Source: Thermodesulfovibrio yellowstonii (GTDB lineage Bacteria; Nitrospirota; Thermodesulfovibrionia; Thermodesulfovibrionales; Dissulfurispiraceae). Taken from it: a stretch of DNA of 38,964 nt. Numbering within the stretch: the first letter of the stretch is position 1; each line of letters begins with the position of its first letter. The notes under the pieces were generated by a model, which had not been told where the DNA came from, ran no database searches, and saw only the letters and a program-made list of their open reading frames with translations. Of this stretch, positions 1 to 9,771 are shown piece by piece. The position numbers and the translations under genes are program-made. The stretch is from the NCBI GenBank assembly GCA_020724365.1, contig DYHD01000014.1, forward strand, positions 1 to 38,964. Direction: 5' to 3'.

Positions 1-220
1 AATAGTATCTGTGTATAAAGTCCGTATTTGTCATTGTTCGGCTTGACCGGACAATACAGACGCCGTCTCCCGTATCGAATACGGGACAGGCTCTGCGAAA
101 ACAGGGAACTATATCAAAACACTGGATTCCCCGATCAAGCATGCCCTCGAAGGTCGTAATCGGGGGTCGGGGAATGACGAATAACTTAATTCTTAGTTTA
201 TACACAGACACTAAATAGTA
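1..220. repeat. MITE-like palindromic element A
   Basis: Positions 3-19 (TAGTATCTGTGTATAAA) and 197-213 form terminal inverted repeats matching at 16 of 17 positions. The interior holds smaller palindromes, including a TGTCATTG...CGGCTTGAC segment and a CCCCGATCAAG...GGGGAATGAC segment. The same interior blocks occur in the element at 22092-22241, whose ends are different. No coding sequence is present. It lies just downstream of the last binding-protein gene on the minus strand. The left boundary is at the window edge, so its full extent is uncertain. Confidence 0.65.
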
Positions 221-231
221 TTCTAGGTTAT

Positions 232-1392
232 TTATTTCAAGAGTTCCCAATCACCGTTTTTAACTATAACCATCTCAAATGCGGTTCTATCTAACCCGCA
301 ATGCTCAGATGGAGACATATTGAATATTCCTCCCGTTCCAGGCCAATTCTTAATCTCGTTTTCGATATAATCCCTTATTTTCTTTTTATCAGGACCTACT
401 TTTCTTAATGCCTCGACAACCATCATTAAGGAGTCATGTGCATGACCACCAAATGTTCCCGGCTCACTCCTAAATCTTGCTTCATAATCCAGTGTAAATT
501 TCTTCAATATAGCCTTCTGAGGATGCTTATCGGGAAGCTTGTCCCAGACAACTATCCTGCCTAATGGTGCAATAATACCCTCAGATGCCTTTCCAGCAAG
601 CTCAATATTTCTCTTACTACCCCAGCCATGACTTTGATAAAGAGGAACGCCCATTTTCAATGCATGCCAGTTTTTTGTAACGATAACCTGTCCCGGTCCG
701 ACAGACCAATTGATGATAGCTTGAGCACCTGCCGCTTTAATCTTTGTGAGCTGAGTGGTCATATCAGTATCTTTAGGTCCATATCTTTCATCTGCAACGA
801 TAGTTATCCCAAACTTTGAAGTCATATCATGGAGTGCCTTTCTTCCAGCATCTCCGTAACCTGTAGTTATTGTTAAAATGCCAATTCTTGTTATACCTTG
901 CTTTTTCAAATAAAAATAAAGTGCCTCTACAACGCTAAAATCATATTGTGCAACTTTAAAAATCCAATACCTTTCTGTAACAGGCTGTGTAATTGAAGCC
1001 CCAGTAGCGCAAGATATCATGGTTGTCTTAGCATTATTCATTATTGGTATGATAGCCATTGATTCACCTGTAGTGGAAGGTCCTATTATGGCAAGGACAT
1101 TATCTTTTTCTAAAAGCTTTTTTGCAGCAAGAACTGCGTGTGTCTCGTCACTTTTTGAGTCTTCGATAATTACCTCAAGTGGATGACCATTAATCCCGCC
1201 AGCTTTATTTATCTGTTCTTGAAGCATAATCACTGCATTTTTCTCGGGTTCACCAAGGAAAGATGCAGCCCCTGTTACAGAAAAAATAGCCCCGATCTTG
1301 TAAGGTTCTTTTGCATTAACAGGTTTAAAAAAAATGCATATTAATGAAAAGATAACTAAAAAACTAAAGAAAGCCCGTAATGTAATTTTCAT
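232..1392 (-). CDS. LivK-type ABC transporter substrate-binding protein (copy 1)
   Basis: A 386-aa periplasmic binding protein of the branched-chain amino acid/amide type (Peripla_BP_6 family). A hydrophobic signal peptide covers about residues 5-27 and ends near VNA-KEP. The mature protein starts with YKIGAIFSVTGAASFLG, the usual first strand and ligand loop of this fold, and contains the IGPSTTGESMA segment. It is a close paralogue, of identical length, of the gene 19 nt upstream (1412-2572). The start has GGAGT upstream. No permease or ATPase gene lies in the window, so the transporter partners are elsewhere. Ligand unknown; amino acids, amides or aromatic acids are all possible for the family. 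Confidence 0.9.
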   Translation of the reverse strand: MKITLRAFFSFLVIFSLICIFFKPVNAKEPYKIGAIFSVTGAASFLGEPEKNAVIMLQEQINKAGGINGHPLEVIIEDSKSDETHAVLAAKKLLEKDNVLAIIGPSTTGESMAIIPIMNNAKTTMISCATGASITQPVTERYWIFKVAQYDFSVVEALYFYLKKQGITRIGILTITTGYGDAGRKALHDMTSKFGITIVADERYGPKDTDMTTQLTKIKAAGAQAIINWSVGPGQVIVTKNWHALKMGVPLYQSHGWGSKRNIELAGKASEGIIAPLGRIVVWDKLPDKHPQKAILKKFTLDYEARFRSEPGTFGGHAHDSLMMVVEALRKVGPDKKKIRDYIENEIKNWPGTGGIFNMSPSEHCGLDRTAFEMVIVKNGDWELLK

Positions 1393-1411
1393 AAATTACT
1401 CCTATAAATAT

Positions 1412-2572
1412 TTATTTTATTATTTCCCAGTCTCCGTTTTTAACAATTACCATTTCAAAGGAATCTTTGTCCAAACCGCAGTGATCCTTTGGAGACATAT
1501 TGAAGATACCTCCTGTGCCAGTCCAATTTCTTATGTTGTTCTCAATATAATCCCTAATCTTCTTCTTGTCGGGACCAACCTTTTTAAGGGCATCAACGAC
1601 CATCATAAGCGAATCATGAGCATAACCGCCAAAGGCGCCTGGTTCGCTCTTAAATCTTGCTTCATAATCAAGGGTATATTTTTTAAGCAATGCCTTTTGG
1701 GGATGTTTATCTGATAATTTATCCCATACAACGAGTCTGCTTAAAGGCGAAATTACGCCTTCTGATGCCTTGCCTGCCAATTCAATATTCTTTTTACTGC
1801 CCCATCCATGACTTTGAAGAAGGGGAATATTCATTTTAAGGGCATGCCAGTTTTTTGTTACTATAACCTGACCAGGTCCAACTGACCAGTTGATAACAGC
1901 CTGTGCTCCTGCTGCCTTAATTTTGGCAAGCTGTGTAGTCATATCTGAATCTTTAGGTCCATACCTCTCATCTGCAACTACGGTAATCCCATATTTAGGG
2001 GCTAATTCTAAGAGCGATTTCCTCCCTGAATCGCCAAACCCTGTTGAAATAGTTAAAATCCCAGCTTTCAATAATCCATGTTTTTTCATGTATATGAAAA
2101 TAGCCTCTACAGCGCTAAAATCATACTGAGCCGTTTTGAATATCCAGTATCTTTCCTCAACAGGCTGCGTAATACCTGCGCCAGCAGCGCATGATATCAT
2201 AGGTATCTTTGCAGTGGTTACAATCGGGATAAGAGCCATGGATTCTCCTGTTGTGGAGGGTCCAATAATAGCAATTACATTGTCCTTTTCAATGAGCTTT
2301 TTTGCAGCAAGAACTGCGTGTGTCTCATCACTTTTTGAGTCTTCAATAATCACCTCAATCGGATGTCCATTAATGCCCCCTGCTTTATTGATTTGTTCTT
2401 GAAGCATCAATACAGTGTTTTTTTCGGGTTCGCCAAGAAAAGAAGCAGCCCCTGTTACTGAAAAAATAGCCCCGATCTTGTAAGGCTGTTTGGCATAAGA
2501 TAAGGTTGTGCTTATACACAACGATATGCAAGCAACTACCGCGATTAAAATAATCATCTTAGCGTCTCTCAT
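1412..2572 (-). CDS. LivK-type ABC transporter substrate-binding protein (copy 2)
   Basis: A 386-aa paralogue of the downstream gene, with the same signal peptide plus Peripla_BP_6 architecture. The signal sequence covers about residues 6-27 and the mature start is QPYKIGAIFSVTGAASFLG. The start codon has AGGAGG about 5 nt upstream. Most differences from copy 1 lie in the signal peptide and in the second lobe (around residues 155-180), while the loops expected to contact ligand near the N-terminus are the same. This suggests a tandem duplication with similar or slightly shifted ligand range. It follows an ACT-domain gene by 32 nt, so the three probably form one transcript. No membrane component is present in the window. 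Confidence 0.9.
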   Translation of the reverse strand: MRDAKMIILIAVVACISLCISTTLSYAKQPYKIGAIFSVTGAASFLGEPEKNTVLMLQEQINKAGGINGHPIEVIIEDSKSDETHAVLAAKKLIEKDNVIAIIGPSTTGESMALIPIVTTAKIPMISCAAGAGITQPVEERYWIFKTAQYDFSAVEAIFIYMKKHGLLKAGILTISTGFGDSGRKSLLELAPKYGITVVADERYGPKDSDMTTQLAKIKAAGAQAVINWSVGPGQVIVTKNWHALKMNIPLLQSHGWGSKKNIELAGKASEGVISPLSRLVVWDKLSDKHPQKALLKKYTLDYEARFKSEPGAFGGYAHDSLMMVVDALKKVGPDKKKIRDYIENNIRNWTGTGGIFNMSPKDHCGLDKDSFEMVIVKNGDWEIIK

Positions 2573-2604
2573 TTAATCCTCCTATAATTAATTTTGGGTT
2601 ATGG

Positions 2605-3036
2605 CTAAAGCGAATAAACATCTTCACCTGTTAATATCCTAATGCCTTCATTTTTAAGTACATCTATAGCTTTGTTTGTCTCATCAAAGCGAAAAACTAC
2701 TATGGCATTTTCAGTGCTTTTCTCGACGAATGCATACATATATTCAACATTAATATCCTTATCCTTAATATTACTCAAAATTCTTGCCAGCCCGCCTGGT
2801 TTGTCTGGAACTGCAATTGCAACAACCTCTGTCTTTGAGACAGTAAATCCACTGTCTTTTAAAACCTTTATCGCCTTATCAGTATTTTTTACTATCAGCC
2901 TTAATATCCCAAAATCCCCTGCTTCCGCAAGGTATAAAGCCCTGATATTAATATCAGCATCAGCAAGCACCTGAGTTACCTCAGCAAGCCTACCCGACCT
3001 ATTCTCCACGAAGACTGAAATCTGTTCTACTTTCAT
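2605..3036 (-). CDS. tandem ACT-domain amino-acid-binding protein
   Basis: A 143-aa protein made almost entirely of two ACT domains. The first is residues ~1-67 ([19 protein letters not shown]...) and the second ~69-140 ([18 protein letters not shown]...). Each has the NxxGRLAEV or DKPGGLARI loop that binds amino acids at the ACT dimer interface. There is no catalytic domain, so a sensory or regulatory role is likely. Stand-alone double-ACT proteins of this kind often sit beside LivK-type transporters or acyl-CoA ligases, and here two LivK genes follow directly. A GGAGA Shine-Dalgarno precedes the ATG. The ligand cannot be read from the sequence. Confidence 0.85.
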   Translation of the reverse strand: MKVEQISVFVENRSGRLAEVTQVLADADINIRALYLAEAGDFGILRLIVKNTDKAIKVLKDSGFTVSKTEVVAIAVPDKPGGLARILSNIKDKDINVEYMYAFVEKSTENAIVVFRFDETNKAIDVLKNEGIRILTGEDVYSL

Positions 3037-3114
3037 ATTATCTCCTGATAAATTCGATAATTATTTTAAATGGTTAAAAATATCACAAAAGCAACAAGAA
3101 AACAAGAAAAAATT

Positions 3115-4119
<1,005 letters not shown>

Positions 4120-4133
4120 CTAAAAAATAAAAG

Positions 4134-5255
4134 CTAAAGATTTTTTTCGTATATCCTAAATCTCTTATATAGCTTTGCTTCACTTACTTCTACGATTCTT
4201 ATAGTTGGGATGTTATCTTCGAGTATCCAGGAGTATTCAATCTTTTTATATTTTGTCCCTTTTAGATTTTTGAATATATCCCTTAAAAGCAGAGCATCTA
4301 TCCCCTTATTTCTATATTCTCTGCTTATTCCAAACAGAAGCAATCTCAAGGATGTAATCTTTCTTGAATAATAAATTGCTTTTATAAGGCTGAGCGGATT
4401 AAGACTGCCTTTCATTTTATTAAGGATAAGATTATAATCAGGGATAGCACCAAGAAACCCGACTGGCTTATCGCCATCAAATGCTAATATCGTGAACTCT
4501 GGCACTATAACCCTTTTGAGCTTCTTAGAAGAGTATAAAAGCTCTCCTTCAGTCAAGGGAATAAAGCCCCAATTAGTTTGCCATGCAGAATTATAGACTT
4601 CCCTGAAAAAAAACATATCTGAATAGAACTTTTTATCATTAATTATCCGCGTTTTGATACCTTTTTTCTCTGCTATAGCGGCAATTCTATAGACTTTATC
4701 CGGTATTTCATTAGGAATATCCTGCAGAAAAGCATAAAGGTCTTTTGCTTTTTTCATCCCATAACTTTCCATCATATCATTGTAATACGGTGGGTTATAA
4801 GGAGTCATTATCATAGGCGGTGTATCAAAACCTTCCAAGAGAAACCCGCATTCTTCATTAGTTGAGAAGTTCATCGGTCCACGGATAGCTTTTAAATTTC
4901 GTTTTCTTGAAATAGAGCAAACTGTATCAAGCATATTCGATGAAACATTTTGGTCATTTATACACTCAAAAAAACCAAAGAAACCGACATCCTCTTTGTG
5001 AAAATCAATATGCCTATAATTTATGATAGATGCAACCCTGCCTGCAGGTTTGCCATCTTTATATGCAATGAAAAATCTTACTTCAGCATGCTTGAAAAAT
5101 GGGTTTGCTGATGAAAAATGGATAATCTGCTCTCTTATAAGTTGAGGTGAGTATAAACTATCGTTTGAATATATGAAAAGAGGAATCTTTATAAAATCGT
5201 GAAGTTCTTTTTTTGTCCTGGCTTCAATTATTTTTATAGCTTTCTCTGGTAGCAT
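4134..5255 (-). CDS. GNAT-fold N-acyltransferase-like protein (YghO-like)
   Basis: A 373-aa protein with the layout of the large GNAT-like family that includes E. coli YghO. An N-terminal block (ARTKKELHDFIKIPLFIY) is followed by the RGPMNFSTNEECGFLLEGFD segment and a C-terminal acyl-CoA-binding-like region. The conserved FLGAIPDYN and ISREYRNKGIDALLL segments (residues ~270-320) are the usual acetyltransferase motif A zone. It lies 160 nt downstream of the serine-palmitoyltransferase-like gene on the same strand, suggesting it may N-acylate a sphingoid base. Substrate is inferred from context only. No signal peptide, and no Shine-Dalgarno obvious before the chosen ATG. Confidence 0.7.
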   Translation of the reverse strand: MLPEKAIKIIEARTKKELHDFIKIPLFIYSNDSLYSPQLIREQIIHFSSANPFFKHAEVRFFIAYKDGKPAGRVASIINYRHIDFHKEDVGFFGFFECINDQNVSSNMLDTVCSISRKRNLKAIRGPMNFSTNEECGFLLEGFDTPPMIMTPYNPPYYNDMMESYGMKKAKDLYAFLQDIPNEIPDKVYRIAAIAEKKGIKTRIINDKKFYSDMFFFREVYNSAWQTNWGFIPLTEGELLYSSKKLKRVIVPEFTILAFDGDKPVGFLGAIPDYNLILNKMKGSLNPLSLIKAIYYSRKITSLRLLLFGISREYRNKGIDALLLRDIFKNLKGTKYKKIEYSWILEDNIPTIRIVEVSEAKLYKRFRIYEKNL

Positions 5256-5415
5256 ATTATGATAGAAGGGTTGAAGGAATCATGTAACAAAAGAATAGCT
5301 ATTTTTTGAATTGGAACATACATTTGAAAAATGAATGTTGAATGAAAGGCAACTGTTAAATAATGTCTTCATATTCTCATAGATTTCCTGATATGAAATA
5401 TACCCGAGGGTTGAA

Positions 5416-6642
5416 TTATATCAAACCGATCAATTTGCCAACTTTTTTAAATGCCTCAAGCACTCTATCAAGATGTTCATCTGTATGGGTAGCCATATAG
5501 CTGGTTCTAATTAAGGCTTTTCCCGGGGGGACTGCAGGTGATACGGCTACATTTGCGAAGATGCATTCTTCCTGCAGCATCATTACCATTTTGAAAGCCA
5601 CCTCATCATCTCCAACAAGAATAGGCACTATAGGGGTCTGGGTATTGCCTATATCAAAACCTGCATCTCTTAAGCCTTTCATCATTCTATTTGTATTTTT
5701 CCAAAGCATCTCGATTCTTTCGGGTTCACTTTCGATTATATCAATTGCAGCACTCACTGCTGCTACAGAAGCAGGCGGAGGGCTTGCACTAAAAATCAAT
5801 GATCTCGCAAAATGTTTTACATATTGAATAACATCCTTGTCTCCAGCAACAAAACCTCCTATTGAGGCAAGAGACTTGCTATAAGTGCCCATTATAAGGT
5901 CAACCTGATTTTCTAAATCAAAGTATTCTGCTGTGCCTCTACCTGTTATACCTAAAACACCTATGCCATGGGCATCGTCTATCATTAGCCGTGCATTATA
6001 TTTCCTATTTAATCTTATAACATCTGGAAGATTTACTATATCGCCTTCCATGCTGAAAACGCCATCAACAACGATTAGCTTGCCTCTGCCATTATTTTCA
6101 ACGAGGATTCTTTCGAGGTCAGCCATATCATTATGTTTAAATCTCTTAACCTCGCCAAATGCTAATCTGCAGCCATCAATTATGCTAGCATGATCCATCT
6201 TGTCAATAATTACTATATCATCCTTTCCGACAAGAGCTGAGATTACCCCGAGATTAACCTGAAAGCCTGTTGAGAAGACAAGCGCAGCCTCTTTTCTCAT
6301 GAAATGTGCAAGCTTCTCCTCAAGCTGCACATGAATGTCAAGGGTGCCATTTAGAAATCTTGAGCCAGCACAACCAGTTCCATATTTTCTAACAGCTTCT
6401 ATTGCAGCCTCTTTTACTTTTGGATGATTAGTGAGTCCAAGATAATTATTAGAACCCACCATGATCATCTTTTTGCCGCCCATGATAACTTCTGGATCCT
6501 GTGCGCTCTCTATCATCCTAAAGAAAGGGTAAACTCCCCTTTTTATTAATTCTGATGCAGCAGTGAATCTATGACACTTATCAAACAAATCAGTATTTAC
6601 TTTTATAGCCATTTGTGAATCCTGTACCAATTTGCTGTCCAC
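5416..6642 (-). CDS. serine palmitoyltransferase-like alpha-oxoamine synthase
   Basis: A 408-aa PLP enzyme of the alpha-oxoamine synthase family, which condenses an amino acid with an acyl-CoA or acyl-ACP and releases CO2. DDAHG is at 222-226 and the PLP lysine is K256 in [12 protein letters not shown]. That lysine context resembles serine palmitoyltransferases (GT-F/Y-SKS) rather than KBL or BioF (usually G-K-A-L). The start is GTG, chosen because AAGGAGG lies 7-8 nt upstream; this makes a 40-nt overlap with the upstream reductase gene. A second candidate ATG is at 6612. KBL or BioF remain possible, but the flanking reductase and acyltransferase favour a sphingoid-base pathway. Confidence 0.75.
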   Translation of the reverse strand: MDSKLVQDSQMAIKVNTDLFDKCHRFTAASELIKRGVYPFFRMIESAQDPEVIMGGKKMIMVGSNNYLGLTNHPKVKEAAIEAVRKYGTGCAGSRFLNGTLDIHVQLEEKLAHFMRKEAALVFSTGFQVNLGVISALVGKDDIVIIDKMDHASIIDGCRLAFGEVKRFKHNDMADLERILVENNGRGKLIVVDGVFSMEGDIVNLPDVIRLNRKYNARLMIDDAHGIGVLGITGRGTAEYFDLENQVDLIMGTYSKSLASIGGFVAGDKDVIQYVKHFARSLIFSASPPPASVAAVSAAIDIIESEPERIEMLWKNTNRMMKGLRDAGFDIGNTQTPIVPILVGDDEVAFKMVMMLQEECIFANVAVSPAVPPGKALIRTSYMATHTDEHLDRVLEAFKKVGKLIGLI

Positions 6643-7565
6643 TTCGCTCCCTCCTTGAATTTTACCTTAGGAGCAAAATTTATCATTGTAGCTATCTTTG
6701 TTGAATCACATGTCCAATTTTTGAATCTAATCTCTCTCAATTTATCATTGTTTATAATGTTCACTTTTTTCATCCTTTTCAGCATAGCCCCTAATAGTGG
6801 AACTATAAAATCTGGAATAGCAATCTTTAAGGGCTCTTTCTCAATAGCGTCTGCGATGGCATCAATGATGTCATCAGAGGTATAGATAAAGCCGTCTGAG
6901 ATAAAAAATATCTCACCTTCAGCCTCTTTGCAAAGTGTCGAGCTTATTATACCATTAACCAAATCTTCAACATATATAAAAGAATATAGGGATTTCCCCC
7001 AATATGGCACAAAACCAGCATTTACCATTTTAAAAAGCATGAGAAGATCTCTGTCCTTTGGCCCATAAACTGCTGGTGGTCTGATAATAGTGATTGGAAT
7101 TTGATTTCTATAGCTATATACAAGCCTTTCACCATTGTATTTTGACTTGCCATAATCAGACACCGGCATAGGTTCGCAATCTTCCTTGAGCGGACAACCA
7201 TTGCGACTCGGTCCTGTAGCAGCAAGACTACTTAAATAAAAAAACCTCTTTATTGAGTGTGATTTTGCAAGCACAGCTTTTAATAAAGTTTCTGTGCCTA
7301 ATACATTAACAGTATTAAACTCAGCCTGAGTTCTTGCCTTTGTTAAGCCTGCTATATGAAAGACATAATCGCAATTCTCTACCGCCTCATAAAGAGATTC
7401 AGACTTACAGCAATCGCCTTCTACTAAACCTACATTTAATCCCTCAATATATCTGAGAGATGAAGAACTTCTCGTAAGACAATTAACATCGAAACCTTCT
7501 TTCAAAAGCGATTCGACTAAATGGCTACCAATAAAACCGGTTGCTCCTGTTACAAATGCCCTCAT
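6603..7565 (-). CDS. NAD(P)-dependent epimerase/reductase (extended SDR)
   Basis: A 320-aa extended SDR protein. [10 protein letters not shown] at residues 6-15 binds the dinucleotide, and a YGKSK motif near residue 138 gives the catalytic Tyr/Lys pair. [10 protein letters not shown] supplies the Ser. Its 3' end overlaps the serine-palmitoyltransferase-like gene by 40 nt, so the two are almost surely translated together. In bacterial ceramide synthesis an SDR of this kind reduces the 3-keto group, so a 3-ketosphinganine or ketoceramide reductase role is plausible. A sugar-nucleotide epimerase or hydroxysteroid-type role cannot be excluded. No clear Shine-Dalgarno at the start. Confidence 0.75.
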   Translation of the reverse strand: MRAFVTGATGFIGSHLVESLLKEGFDVNCLTRSSSSLRYIEGLNVGLVEGDCCKSESLYEAVENCDYVFHIAGLTKARTQAEFNTVNVLGTETLLKAVLAKSHSIKRFFYLSSLAATGPSRNGCPLKEDCEPMPVSDYGKSKYNGERLVYSYRNQIPITIIRPPAVYGPKDRDLLMLFKMVNAGFVPYWGKSLYSFIYVEDLVNGIISSTLCKEAEGEIFFISDGFIYTSDDIIDAIADAIEKEPLKIAIPDFIVPLLGAMLKRMKKVNIINNDKLREIRFKNWTCDSTKIATMINFAPKVKFKEGAKWTANWYRIHKWL

Positions 7566-7602
7566 AAAACCAATCTATTGTAAAGAATGAAGAATATTTT
7601 TT

Positions 7603-8931
7603 TCAAGATAGTAAAGCCTTTTTAACCTTAACTTTCAGACCTCTAACTTCCTCAACGACGACCTTTTCATCTTTATGAATAACTACATCGGAATACGCAA
7701 TCCAGTATTCACCGTGGATGAAAACCATGCCTTCATTAGGGGTTATATCAGTCTTTGCAACCCCTTCAAGTCCAATAAGTCCTTCCTGCCCCGTAACAGG
7801 TTTTCTTTTATATGCCCTATATGCAAGCCTGAAGGTTATTGCAAAAAATAAGGCTGTAACTAATGCTGATGGTATGACTACAGCTAAAGATAATCTCATA
7901 AAGGGTAAAGGCGAGTCATAAAGCATTAAAGAGCCTAAAACCAAAGAGAATATGCCTCCAATGGTCAGCATACCATAAGACATAACCTTAACCTCGAGAA
8001 TAAAAAGTATAATACCTATTAAAATAAGAAGAAGCCCTGCATAGTTTACAGGTAGAGTCTGAAAGGCATAGAAAGCAAGTATAAGACATATACCCCCTAT
8101 AACGCCTGGAAATATGGCGCCAGGATTTGTCAACTCAAAGAATATGCCATAAAAACCTATAAGCATAAGAAGATATGCCACATTAGGGTCGCTAATAAAA
8201 TTAAGAATCCTATGTCTTATTCCCATTTCATCTTTGGTGATTATGACATTAGAAGTATTGATGACTTTTTCTATATTTGCAACCCTCACCTTTTTGCCAT
8301 TTATCTTGTTCAATAAATCTTGAATATTATCAGCAATAAGATCAATCACATTATTTTTTAAAGCCTCAGTCTCTGTAGCTGATACGCTCTTTCTTACTGC
8401 ATCTTCTGCCCATTTTGCATTTCTGCCATGATGTTCAGCGATAGATTTAATGAAGGCAACTGCATCATTCACCGCCTTTTCTGCAGCAGCATTATCCATT
8501 CTCTCCCCGATCGCGACTGGATGGGCAGCGCCAATATTAGTCCCAGGAGCCATAGCTGCAATATTAGCTGCCATAGTTATAAAAACTCCTGCTGATGCAG
8601 CCCTTGAACCGCTTGGAGCGACATAAACCACAATAGGGACTTCACTGCCTTTTATATCCTTAACTATGCTTCTCATAGATGTATCAAGTCCGCCGGGTGT
8701 GTCGAGTTCGATAATCAAGACCTCAGCTTTTTTTTCAGAGGCTTTTTTTATTGATTTTGAGATATATTCTGCAGCAACAGGGTTAATTACACCATCAAGG
8801 GTTATAATCATTACATCTTTTTTTTCAGAGGCATTTGGGGAATTAGATTTTTTCTCTGTTGCACCTATCAAGAGAGGAATCAAGATAAGAATCAGGTATA
8901 ATATAAGGCTAAAAAGTTTTTTAATGCTCAT
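7603..8931 (-). CDS. nfeD: NfeD-family membrane serine protease (long form)
   Basis: A 442-aa protein with a signal peptide (residues ~4-23), a ClpP-like periplasmic protease domain (~38-225), a set of membrane segments (~245-365) and a C-terminal OB-fold NfeD domain (~375-442). The nucleophile is probably S113 in SRAASAGVF, preceded by the LDTPGGL oxyanion region, as in the archaeal PH1510 family. Long NfeD proteases usually sit next to a stomatin/slipin gene whose product they cleave, but none is seen here: YggS is upstream and the SDR downstream. Role: membrane protein quality control or membrane microdomain upkeep (family knowledge). Confidence 0.88.
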   Translation of the reverse strand: MSIKKLFSLILYLILILIPLLIGATEKKSNSPNASEKKDVMIITLDGVINPVAAEYISKSIKKASEKKAEVLIIELDTPGGLDTSMRSIVKDIKGSEVPIVVYVAPSGSRAASAGVFITMAANIAAMAPGTNIGAAHPVAIGERMDNAAAEKAVNDAVAFIKSIAEHHGRNAKWAEDAVRKSVSATETEALKNNVIDLIADNIQDLLNKINGKKVRVANIEKVINTSNVIITKDEMGIRHRILNFISDPNVAYLLMLIGFYGIFFELTNPGAIFPGVIGGICLILAFYAFQTLPVNYAGLLLILIGIILFILEVKVMSYGMLTIGGIFSLVLGSLMLYDSPLPFMRLSLAVVIPSALVTALFFAITFRLAYRAYKRKPVTGQEGLIGLEGVAKTDITPNEGMVFIHGEYWIAYSDVVIHKDEKVVVEEVRGLKVKVKKALLS

Positions 8932-9013
8932 GTAAAAATTATAACATAAAGGGTAAGGATATTAGGCAACTTCAAGCATAAAATGAAAATAGATATAGAG
9001 GCATACAAAATGT

Positions 9014-9703
9014 CTAACCTCTTTCCCCAAAAATAGCCGTTCCTATCCTCACCATTGTCGCTCCTTCTTCTATCGCAATCTCAAAATCCCCCGACATGCC
9101 CATCGAAAGCTCAGGGAGATGGAATCCTATCTTTTCGCATTCATTTCTGATCTCCCTTAATCTTTTGAAGTATGGGCGGGCACTTTCAGGATTATCAAAA
9201 AAAGGTGGCATTGTCATAAGACCTTCAAGGGATAGGTTCTTTAATTCTCTTATCTTATAAAGTAATTGTATTAGCTTATCTTCTGAGATACCATGTTTTG
9301 TTTCTTCTTCGGATAGTTTAACCTGAACAAGAATTCTTTGTATTTTGTCTATTTTTTCAGCATGTTTATTTATTTCTTCAGCGAGCTCGATTGAGTCAAC
9401 CGTATGAATCAAATCGAATAATTGAACAGCATATTTTACTTTGTTTTTCTGAAGGTATCCTATCAAATGCCACTCTATATTTGAGTTTTGAGTCTTCAAT
9501 TTTAAATCTTGAATCTTTTTCTGGGACTCCTGCACCCTATTTTCCCCAAATATCCTGAGTCCTATCTCAATAGCCTCATAAATGGTATTTACACCAATAG
9601 TCTTGGTAACAGCAACAAGCTTAATATCTTCAGGCTCCCTTCCAACTCGCATTGCTGCATAGCTTATTTTCTTGAATATTTTTGATGTATTTTCTAAAAG
9701 CAT
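9014..9703 (-). CDS. yggS: pyridoxal phosphate homeostasis protein YggS
   Basis: A 229-aa fold-type III PLP-binding protein (YggS/PLPBP family), non-catalytic, that keeps free PLP and amino-acid pools balanced. The PLP lysine is in LVAVTKT near residue 33. GENRVQE, WHLIGYLQKNK and LSMGMSGDFEIAIEEGATMVRIG are family hallmarks. Between VQES and EWHL lies a lysine-rich stretch (KIQDLKLKTQ) encoded by a 33-bp AT-rich repeat that also occurs in hemC. It is divergent from the histidine kinase gene with a very short spacer. No Shine-Dalgarno seen at the ATG. Confidence 0.9.
   Translation of the reverse strand: MLLENTSKIFKKISYAAMRVGREPEDIKLVAVTKTIGVNTIYEAIEIGLRIFGENRVQESQKKIQDLKLKTQNSNIEWHLIGYLQKNKVKYAVQLFDLIHTVDSIELAEEINKHAEKIDKIQRILVQVKLSEEETKHGISEDKLIQLLYKIRELKNLSLEGLMTMPPFFDNPESARPYFKRLREIRNECEKIGFHLPELSMGMSGDFEIAIEEGATMVRIGTAIFGERG
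9486..9518 (-). repeat. intragenic AT-rich repeat, copy in yggS
   Basis: A 33-bp segment that matches 35765-35797 at 29 of 33 positions, in the same orientation and reading frame. It encodes KIQDLKLKTQ in a loop of YggS whose length varies in the family. The core is partly self-complementary. Confidence 0.6.
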
Positions 9704-9771
9704 TGTAATTTATAGTAGTAATAATGAAAAATAAATTCAAGAGTCATTATGTTAATATTAAATATATCATT

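Noticed and set aside
7004..7019. TGGCACAAAACCAGCA considered as a second sigma-54 promoter
   Set aside because: The -12 part reads CAGCA rather than TTGCA, and it lies inside the SDR gene on the opposite strand with no gene to drive.
9724..9771. Upstream start for the histidine kinase
   Set aside because: The extra 16 residues lack a ribosome site, and the shorter form has a more usual N-terminus before TM1. Not decisive, as neither start has a Shine-Dalgarno.
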